64,000 nucleotides of DNA, from positions 51,252,209 to 51,316,208 of the forward strand of contig CM055098.1 in the NCBI GenBank assembly GCA_029204225.1, in the 5' to 3' direction. Below, one piece after another: positions 56,356 through 64,000 of the stretch; within the stretch, counting starts at the first letter, position 1, and each line of letters starts with the position of its first letter. Origin of the DNA: Diphasiastrum complanatum. Its lineage: Eukaryota; Streptophyta; Lycopodiopsida; Lycopodiales; Lycopodiaceae. The notes below the pieces were generated by a model, which saw nothing but the letters and a program-made list of their open reading frames with translations, was not told the origin of the DNA and did not search any database. A program made the position numbers and the translations under genes.

Positions 56356-58192
56356 AGGGGTGTCCTATGTGGGCTGATTCCGTGATCGATTTGTATGGGC
56401 GCGGCCAGGCAAAGGTCCGTTGGCAGGACCATCTCAAAGGGGGACCTTGTCTTTGTTACTTGTTAGTAAACCTGTCTGAGTGTCTTACTTGTACGTATTC
56501 GTGGTGAGTCTTAGTACTCGTGCTTTGTCTGGTTTGCATGATTGCTTGTGATACAAGGAGCTGATGGCTCAAGAAGGAACCTTTTCTTTTGAAGGCTGAT
56601 ACCATCAAACAAAGAGGACTACAGAATCTGTGGGGCGGATTTGCAGTTCAAGTACTCACACGTGAACGACAACGAAACGACTCAATGTTTGCAAAGGATG
56701 GATGGCTAGCCTGTTTCTTGGGTTAGTTTAATTTGCGACAACGCCCACCAGACGCAAGCAGGAAGTCAAAAGTTGGAAAGGGCAATTTCAGGGGAGATCT
56801 TTCTTAGCAGTTGGTCTTCATTTTGGGATGGCCACCTTCGGAACTGAAACTCACTGAGCATGGGTGATATCCAGTATCAGTTGGGTTTTTCCTCAAAGGG
56901 GAAAAGACTAGGATCCTCTTCAGAGATTGGCAACAAGTTGGATCGAGCCATAATCCTAGCAGATGGGAAGCAAGGTGTTGGAAAGGCTTTTTGTCCGAAG
57001 AACTCTACTCTAAGTCCGATCAGCTGATTTATTAAGTGGAGGGGAACTATCACACACACCTCTCTCTTGGGGCAAATTTTGAATGAAAGTTGATCAAAAT
57101 GGGGGCAAATTCAAAGTGACCTAGCCATACTCACACGAGGAGACTGGCGAACTTTGGACCTAATAAGTTGACAAGCTTTTGTTGTGGAAAGGAAAGTTTG
57201 TTATAGGCTTTCTCTGGACCAGCAATGATGAGGAAACATATGAGTACGCTGGCTTGTGTTACGTGTAAGGCAGCTGATCAATGAAGGAACTGTGAAAGTT
57301 GAGTCTTGCATGAAAGACTTGGTATTTCGAACGGACGCTAGAGGACAGTTCGCGTTGAGATCGGATTAGTGCAAACTTTGGGTGCATGTTTCTGATTCAA
57401 AGAGAGCTACTTGAAGCCAAACTCGATGTACACTTCTTGTTTTGACTGTGAGGCAACTAACCAGTGATGGAATTGTGAAAGTCAAGTTTTGCGCGACGGA
57501 CATGGTGCTTCAAACAAACGCGAAGAGATAGTTCGGATGCGGATCAAACTGGTGCGACCCTTTGGCTTTCCACGAGGTCAATGGTTACATTTGGGCTGAT
57601 TCAAAGAGCTACTTCAAGCTAAGTGAGAGGTGCATTGCGGAGTACTCAATCTTTGCCTACCTTAAAGAGCCAAGATGGAAAAGTATCAAGATCAGGCTTG
57701 GACAAGGAGAGAAATCAAGGTGCAGAAGCAACAAGGCACGGAGTGGACCATAAAGTGGGCAATCAAACGATAAATCCTTCGGCTCAGGGAGCCTTGATAC
57801 CTGTGCGGAACTGAACAAATCTGGAGCTCAGGGAGCTCAACACAAAGTGCATCAAGGACAAATCAGGAGCCCAAAGGAGTTCCAAAGTCAAAAGTCAGAA
57901 GTGACAGGGGCGAACATTTCAAAGAAAGGCCTCTGTCACCAGTTAATAAGGTTCTCGGGTTTTACGAAAGCGATATCAAATCTACGCTTTTCCCAGACAA
58001 AGATATATTTTCAAGTTATGTAATTTTTCAGTACAAAGAGCTGAGCCTCCGACTTGTGGTGTGCCAGCTTCAATGTTAATAAAAAGTGGCCAGTAAATTG
58101 AGTACTGTGCCAAGTAGCTTAAATGTATAGTTATTTTAATTGGGAGACACCTTTACTTTAATCTGACATCTTATGAGGACATCAGATTTTAT
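56356..58192 (+). other. Non-coding internal region of LARD-like element
   Basis: No gag or pol motif in any frame. It starts with a segment similar to the end of the nested element's leader (GGGCGCGGCCAGGCAAAG). Pieces repeat weakly: GCAACTAACCAGTGATGGAA (57444) resembles GCAGCTGATCAATGAAGGAA (57271), and TGTGAAAGT(T/C)(G/A)AGT follows each, suggesting an old internal duplication of about 170 bp. Confidence 0.65.
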
Positions 58193-58206
58193 AAAGGTGG
58201 AGTGGA
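58193..58206 (+). promoter_or_regulatory. Polypurine tract of LARD-like element
   Basis: AAAGGTGGAGTGGA directly before the 3' LTR; preceded by ATGAGGACATCAG as in the nested element. Confidence 0.75.
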
Positions 58207-59450
58207 TGTTGTAAAGCTACCTTTACAAGCTTTACTTCCGGTGCCATCGGCGCCAGCTATGTCCCCGGCGCCAGCAGCGCCCCTGCTGCTCCCGGCGCCA
58301 ACGGCGCCGGCGCCGCTCCCGGCGCCACTGTGACCAGAATCCAACCGGCGCCAAGTTCCTATGGCTGAAAATCTTTGATCGGTTCTAGCGAAGCCCAGAG
58401 AGCTCAGATCGATGTGCAATCACCTCACACGATCTAGGCATGATTAAAGGAAGCCTGGGGATCAATAAAATCTAGAGAGAGAAAATGACTTTCTAGAAAG
58501 AGAAAATCCTAGAGAGAGAAAAACGTGCTTTACCAGCTTGGGTAGAGTGCTTGGTATGGGGGGGGTGCCGAATCACACCAATACTATAGGGGAGTGCGGG
58601 TTGCGACTCAGGGCGAGCTCCAACCAAGTCTCAGCCTCCCTTGCTGGAATGTTGTCATGGCTCTCGCCTTGGCATGCTAGCGCCCCGGAGACTAGGGTCG
58701 GTCACACACTTGAAATGTAACCTTCTCAGATTTATCAATAAAGTGGGATTTTCCTCAAACTGACTCTGATTACCTTCTGGGTTTCAGTGTTCGGTAAAAG
58801 CGCCAGTTGTAAGGCCGCTTTCAAAATTTTTAACTTGGCACATAGCTGAGGGTCGTATCCCGGGACGCCAGCGGTATGCCCTCGGGACCATTCGGTCCGT
58901 GGCGCCAGCGGTATGCTGTCAGGACCATTTGGTCCAGGAACTGGTTGTTTCCATATCTGTCGCGGCTTGTGGTTCTGAGTGTTCCTTGCATGAATGTGAA
59001 TGGGTTAAGCTCTTGGGGAACGGGCTCTAATCTGTCGACTGAGTTGGATGGCTTGCTTGGGTGGATGTTACCTGTTTATGGCTGTCCAGTCTGGCGTGGC
59101 GCCAGGTTGGCTTCCAGCGCTCGTGACGAAGCTTTCAGTTGGTTAAGTCTGATGTAAGTCAGACCGCTTGCTTGGAATGGATGTTACTCGTCTGTAACGA
59201 AGCTTCGAGTTAGTTAAGTTTGATGTATGTCGGGCGGCTTGCTTGGAGGGAAGTCACCCACGTCGGGACCCCCGATATGGCATGGCGCCAGGTTGGATCT
59301 CAATGTTGGTCCTCGGAACTTCAAGTTGGTTAAGTCTGATCGTTGTTGGCGAGTTGGCTGCTTGTGTGTCAAGTGGGTTCGGATGGCAAGAGTTGAAGGC
59401 TGGGAAGCTAAGTCGTGGTTCCCGGCTCCCTTTGGGATGCCTGCGCTACA
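58207..59450 (+). repeat. 3' LTR of LARD-like element (1244 bp)
   Basis: About 99% identical to the 5' LTR by eye. Length differences come from extra GGCGCC units near 58300 and a G8 run (58558-58565) where the 5' copy has G12. Followed by CTAAG. Confidence 0.93.
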
Positions 59451-59455
59451 CTAAG
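59451..59455. repeat. Target-site duplication CTAAG (right)
   Basis: Matches 47966-47970. Confidence 0.9.
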
Positions 59456-60351
59456 CCAATTGTCAAGTTGAGTGGAAGTGAGCTGAGTTCTCCTACTTGG
59501 ACAGTGATAGGGATGACAAATTTTAAAACAATAAAACCAATCGAGCATGCCCTGAAAATTCAGAGAGGACAAAAAGAAAACACGATTTTGGAAAGCAATT
59601 AAGAGCAAATGATCGTCTGCTAGCGACTGGATGATTTTGGACAATGATGAAGAGCAGCTGAGCAGCTGATAATCGCCCGCTGAAGATTGAATCTAATTAA
59701 GAGTAGCTAGCGCTGATGATTACTTGAACATCAAGAGCAGATAGCAATGGAGACTACCAAAGGTTGATCATCCCAAGAGGAACAGCACCTATGTTGTAGA
59801 TGACATCTCCAAAATTGGGGAAGAAGTGGGAGTGGGAAATAACGTCCGGTGAGTTCGGAAGCAACTAGATGGCGGAACTGAAGATTGGGTCGCTCAGTTC
59901 CCTGGTATCTCCCATGGCCTGAGATTGCTCAGCTGCCACCTGGGGGCAATGTGAAGCAATGTGAAACGGTCAAGGTCCCTTAAAAATGTCTCAGCCAATC
60001 AAAATTCCAGAATAGAGATGAGAGTACTAACTCCCCAGCCCCATCTGAAACCACCAATATACAAAAAAAAAACGTATGAACTCTGCATGAAAGAAGTGTA
60101 TTATAAGACTCCAGTCAAATCACAGGGAACATTCTAGCTAATTAATTTAAGGCATATAGTATGTGGAAATACGCAAAAGTACATAAAATATGTCATAAGT
60201 GGAGCAATTCTTATTTGCAATTCAAGATAAGCTCAGATAAGTAGCAACTACTGGTGAAAATTCCTCAAGTGGGGACGGCGTAACTTTGATGTCTAATGAC
60301 TTATATCAGATAAAAGTGGACTAGATAGCTTAGTCTCATCAGATCATGCCA
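59456..60351. other. Spacer downstream of the ABM-like gene
   Basis: Relative to the minus-strand gene this is the 3' flank and probably contains its 3' UTR. No other gene seen. CTGATAAT / AGCAGCTGA / AGAGCAGATAG phrases repeat around 59600-59750. Confidence 0.5.
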
Positions 60352-61301
60352 TTATGCGGTTATCAGTTCAACCACAATCAGAAGCTCCTTTTCAAATCCT
60401 ATCACTACATCTGCCAGATGGGTTGTCAAGCTAGCCCACTCGTCTTGATGATCCTTTTGTGCTAATACAATCTGCAAACTTTCCCAGTAGCCCAGAACTG
60501 CTATCTTTGTCCCATCCACTGACTTCAGCAAGCTGCCTGCCTTTACACCAGACATGCCCTGAAAAGCCGTCTTCAAATACTCACCAATGAGGTAAGCAGC
60601 TTTTGCCTGCTTCACAGCATCTGGGGTAGTAAACATTACTACGCTGAGAACCTGGCCTTTTGATATCTCTAGAGTCGCGCCCTCGGTTAGCACAGAATCC
60701 AGTAGCTCGAACTGATGGGTAGCTAGTTCTGCGATCGATTGTATTTCGCCCAAAGGTGCTGTGGCCTACAAAACATTCATATAAAGTACGAAACGAGCTA
60801 CTGTAGTGGGCAATCAAGAAAGTACGTGTCGAATTGAAATATTAACATGGTGCTGTGACAACACAACCTAATTGAGTAGAATGCTGGCATACCGGCGCTG
60901 TAGCTAGGACATTATGCAATTCTGCTCCTTCTGTTAACAGCGAGTAGCCTCCCGCCTGCACCCAAGTCAATGTGTTAGTGTAGAATTCGCGTTCATATAT
61001 AACCAGTACGACGATTTGCATGAAGGAAACCAAGAGTACAAGAAGCATGAGCTCCTTGAATACATTTTCATTTTATAATATCTGAATATTATCTAAAACG
61101 AATATATAGAAATACTGGAGAGATTGCCTTGGTGCCATCCACGCTCTTTAAGGCCGCAAAAGCAATGAGCTCTTTAATCTGAAGGATATTCCCTCGGTGT
61201 TTCAGTTGCATTTCCAGGACCTCATCTGCAGTATGCCCTTCCTTTGGCTTCCAAATAGTGAAGGCAGTTGTTAATCCTATCTTGGGTAAAAATGCAGACA
61301 T
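60352..61301 (-). CDS. Two-domain ABM-like (dimeric alpha/beta barrel) protein, 3 exons
   Basis: Exons on the minus strand: 61301-61116 (62 codons from ATG, MSAFLPKIGLTTAFTIWKPK), 60955-60893 (21 codons, AGGYSLLTEGAELHNVLATA), 60765-60352 (137 codons and TAA). Both introns are phase 0 with GT..AG ends (GTATTT..TGCAG; GTATGC..TGTAG). The 220-residue product has two related halves, each with a 'LKSVDGTK' turn: residues about 51-58 in AALKSVDGTKA, and near 165 in GSLLKSVDGTKIAVLGYWES. The second half (G..S.DGT..AVLGYWES) closely fits antibiotic-biosynthesis-monooxygenase-like ferredoxin folds; the first is more diverged. Such proteins act as small oxygenases or ligand-binding dimers in the cytosol; no signal peptide or membrane segment is seen. 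The specific reaction cannot be inferred. Frame and splice sites are all intact, so it is likely a working gene. Confidence 0.82.
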
Positions 61302-62540
61302 TGTGCAAGATATGTAGAGCAGCAAAGCTTCCGAATCGTGATCAGTGATAATTTAACAGCAACAACTGATGAGTCTGTAGAAGCTATATTGGAATGTGAT
61401 CACCACCATCTCCTATTAATACCCGATATTCCCAATCCAACGCGATGTGAAGGAACCCAACTGGCATCTGGGTGGTAGGCAGTAGCCATGAAAGTGATGA
61501 AACAGATGTGTACTAGCTACAGTATTTGATAGTAAATTGTTTTATCTTCATCAACTTTGATCAGTTTGAAGTGAACATAGCTGAAACTTGATGCTACCAG
61601 GGTGTCGAGCAGCCGATCGAAGTTAGCTCAGCATTGAATGGTTTCACTCCAATCTGGTGCCTGTGCAGTTGCCTGGTGCCACTGCAGCCAGCTCATTCCT
61701 GGGGACTCATTCATTCCTACAGCTACACTCACCATATTGTAGTTGAATATCCAGAGATAATAATGTCATTAGTCGGGAAACCTATTTTGAGTTGCCCTAA
61801 AAAAATTTGCAATTTTTAAAGCTTTTAGATTTTTTTGAAGAATATGACTTGGTAAAAGGGTTATATGCTTATGTAAAAGATCTTCAAAGATGTTGTGATA
61901 TGATTTTTGAGATGTAAATTTCATTCTTATACTTTACCGATTTTTCTAGCACTAGATAGTATGAATGCTATTAAGAGAAGTTACTCCTATATATGTATGT
62001 ACTATGGTATGAAGAGAAGTTACCCCTATATATGTATGTACTATGGTCAAAAGCATACGGATTGCCTTTATTTTGAAAAGACTTAGATTAGATTGCCTTT
62101 TCCAAGAGTTTGGGAAATTAGACATCCCTTGAGAATGGAATCGACGAATTTTGTGAAAATTTGACATTAAAAAATTGAATAGGATCAAAAAGTCCTCAAA
62201 ATCGGGTGCTCTTTAAATATGCATGATTCTAGACACTCATAATCTTTTTTGCAAGACAATGGGACTCCAACATTTATCCTTTATATAGGATTTAATGCTT
62301 CCATCTTTTGAAAAATACACAAATTTTTAGGATACAATTTTGAAAAGGCCGGACTTTTCAAGGCACTAATTACATAATGCTAGAACCATAATTCAACTAT
62401 AATATATATAGATAATATAAAAAATAATATATAGTATGTTATATATAATACAGATTATGAAGTTTAGTATTTAACTTTATATTATATAATATGTTGCATT
62501 TATTGTATAGCCTTAAAGGTTAAAAGCATGGATGCAGCAC
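61302..62540. other. Upstream region of the ABM-like gene and spacer
   Basis: Presumably contains the gene's promoter within the first few hundred bases (61302-61600), though no confident TATA box was picked. Beyond it is AT-rich spacer with a 39-bp tandem duplication at 61973-62047 and AT-dinucleotide-rich sequence at 62400-62480. Confidence 0.5.
61973..62047 (+). repeat. 39-bp tandem duplication
   Basis: AAGAGAAGTTACTCCTATAT occurs at 61973 and again (one mismatch) at 62012; the unit ends TATGTATGTACTATGGT. Confidence 0.9.
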
Positions 62541-64000
62541 ATTTACATTCTCATTGAATGAACTTTGCCATGTGGCAGTGCATCACACACTTGTGGTCTA
62601 CCATGCACCCAAGGTAGCCACACAACTTGCTCCCACTTAAAGTCTTGAAGGGCTGACAAGTTAAGTAAACCATCGGCATGAAGGCCGGCCTTCAAGGCCC
62701 AGGTGATGGTGAAATTCGAATCAAACTTCATCACTCTAGTATGTGAATCTCTAATGTTGGGCCAATGATCGCTCATCAATGGTGCTGAGCAGGTTGTAGC
62801 TCGTTCCCAAACACAAGAACACAACACGAAAATATCCATGCAAATATTCACGCAACATCCAAAGTAAATCACGCGGTCAAAAGAAAATTGTGTGGATATA
62901 GGCATGATTGGCTTGGATATAGGCGTGGATAATCCACGCAAACATCATTTCCAGCAGCAATTGTACACTCCAAAACGAAAATCGATAATTTTAAATTGCA
63001 TGGATTTGTTGGATTATTCTCCTTTCTACCAATCGACTAATCGGTTTTTAATCTTCATCCAACTGTTTATTCAGTTCTGCAGATTCTCTCGTGTTTTACA
63101 TAGTCTGTAGAAGTACAAGTGTTTTTACACAGTCTGCAGAAATACACGGAGTTTGACAACAGTGTCGGGAATTTTCTCTCACTATAAAACCTGACACTAT
63201 CGCCTTTTTGCTACAGTCAATTTTCTTTTAAAGCGACACTGTCAAAAATTTCGAGTAAAAATGCAGTGTCGCGTTTTTCACATTCTTCGCCTGTCAGGAA
63301 TTGCAAGTAAAAATGCAATGTCACATTTTTTGCATTTTTTTTGAAGTGCCTCAAATGTTAAGGAAATGACTTTGGCAAAGTGTGGGGCTACCCCAATATT
63401 CAAGAAATGAGATTTTGCAACACTATAGCATTTCTCACAAAACTCGCATTTTTTGCTTTCTGTAGAGTGACAGTCACGTTCATTTATGCAGACAGACTGT
63501 TTACGGCCAAATGTCACTGCTTATCAGCAAGCAACTTCTGAGAAGAACTAGATGAATGCCAGCTCCAGCCAATTGACAGCCGCATTTGACGACCTAATTG
63601 TTTACTATAAATAGTTGTTCATATTTCAACATCTTAATTCTGAGATCAAGTATTGAACAGTTAGCTCTCTCTCAAGCCTGCGAGCTTGAACACTCTTGAG
63701 CATTTTAGCTCAGTTCTTTAGAGTTGATTAGAGATTGCTATTGCGCTTACTGCTTATCAGTAGATGCACTTAATTCAGACTTATTTTAGCCGCTCAGAGA
63801 TAGCTTAGAGTACGTGGCTTCGATCCGCAACTTGTTGTACTCATTTGCATCTGTTTCGCTTTCATCCTGAATCAATACTATCTTCTTATTGCATTCAGCT
63901 TCGTCTCAGAATGTATGCGTTTCTGTAATTCTTCACGACTGATTCTTTGTTTGATAATTTAATGCTTTAAATGTTTTACTACATAATGACTTTAGTACTA
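62541..64000. other. Spacer with TATA-like sites and short repeats, window end
   Basis: A minus-strand open frame of 132 codons (62941-62543) has no recognisable motif. Two tandem 52-bp units lie at 63236-63339 (core AGTAAAAATGCA). TATA-like sequences occur at 63182 (CTATAAAA) and 63605 (TATAAATA). With the following TC-rich stretch the end could be an LTR or a promoter cut by the window edge. Confidence 0.4.
63605..63612 (+). promoter_or_regulatory. TATA-box-like sequence
   Basis: TATAAATA in an otherwise mixed context about 400 bp before the window end, followed by a pyrimidine-rich CTCTCTCTCAAG stretch at 63665. Plausible core promoter of an LTR or gene extending beyond the window. Confidence 0.3.

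Larger units (their letters stand above)
47971..59450 (+). mobile_element. LARD-like non-coding LTR element, hosting a nested element
   Basis: Bounded by CTAAG duplications and two LTRs of 1233 and 1244 bp. After removing the nested insertion (49587-55861 and its duplication), the internal region is about 2.7 kb and contains no gag or pol. It does retain a primer site, a leader with long tandem repeats and a polypurine tract. This is the structure of a large retrotransposon derivative (LARD), moved by proteins from another element. Its primer site, post-primer leader, TGTTGTAAAGCT LTR start and ATGAGGACATCAG pre-polypurine motif are shared with the nested element, its likely helper family. 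Confidence 0.9.

Noticed and set aside
62543-62941. Minus-strand frame of 132 codons near the right edge
   Set aside because: No domain, no splice context and unusual composition; not supported as a gene.

Overview
This is nuclear DNA from a plant with a repeat-rich genome. Evidence: LTR retrotransposons of plant type (Ty3/gypsy chromoviruses primed by initiator-Met tRNA, Ty3/gypsy elements primed by tRNA-Asp, a Ty1/copia gag), spliced genes with GT..AG introns, and long AT-rich spacers. The species cannot be fixed from the sequence. A large-genome non-flowering plant (fern or lycophyte) is my guess, from gene fragments that resemble repeated fern/lycophyte families.

Layout. 1-6200: AT-rich spacer, no convincing gene. 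6500-9720: decayed Ty1/copia pieces (gag, PBS, LTR, RT and RNase H in opposite orientations) and a decayed zinc-finger/transposase-like remnant. 9776-16917: one Ty3/gypsy element with TTTGC target duplication and tRNA-Asp PBS; it lost protease-RT-RNase H but keeps gag, integrase and a 2.3-kb accessory ORF between integrase and the 3' LTR. 17858-19976: a spliced host-like gene with a ParB-like DGNHR motif. 20034-21409: a second tRNA-Asp-primed LTR fragment with a protease remnant. 21.5-28 kb: spacer with minisatellites, a G23 tract and a 0.75-kb fold-back (palindromic) repeat. 28-40 kb: minus-strand relic of a tRNA-Asp-type element (gag end, protease, RT start, accessory ORF), split by a plus-strand chromovirus at 30178-37757 (TSD GTGGC). 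41-45.4 kb: plus-strand gag relic, spacer and a SWIM zinc-finger pseudogene. 45.7-59.5 kb: a GC-rich family consisting of a probable solo LTR, a non-coding LARD-like element (47971-59450, TSD CTAAG), and nested in it on the minus strand a gag-less chromovirus (49587-55861, TSD GCTGC) with a 1129-codon pol reading frame broken by one UGA. 60352-61301: an intact three-exon gene for a two-domain dimeric alpha/beta-barrel (ABM-like) protein. 61.3-64 kb: spacer with short tandem repeats and TATA-like sites.

How it fits together. Only two loci look like host genes. Most of the rest is layered retrotransposon insertion. The two accessory ORFs (13514-15863 plus; 38011-29020 minus) can be aligned to each other and appear to define an uncharacterised 3' accessory protein of these elements. 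Nearly all in-frame stops in the older elements are single C:G to T:A changes from Gln, Arg or Trp codons, as expected of methylated, silenced DNA. The GC-rich 48-59 kb pair is much younger (about 1% LTR divergence) and looks like a pol-carrying and a non-coding member of one family sharing primer site, leader and polypurine region.
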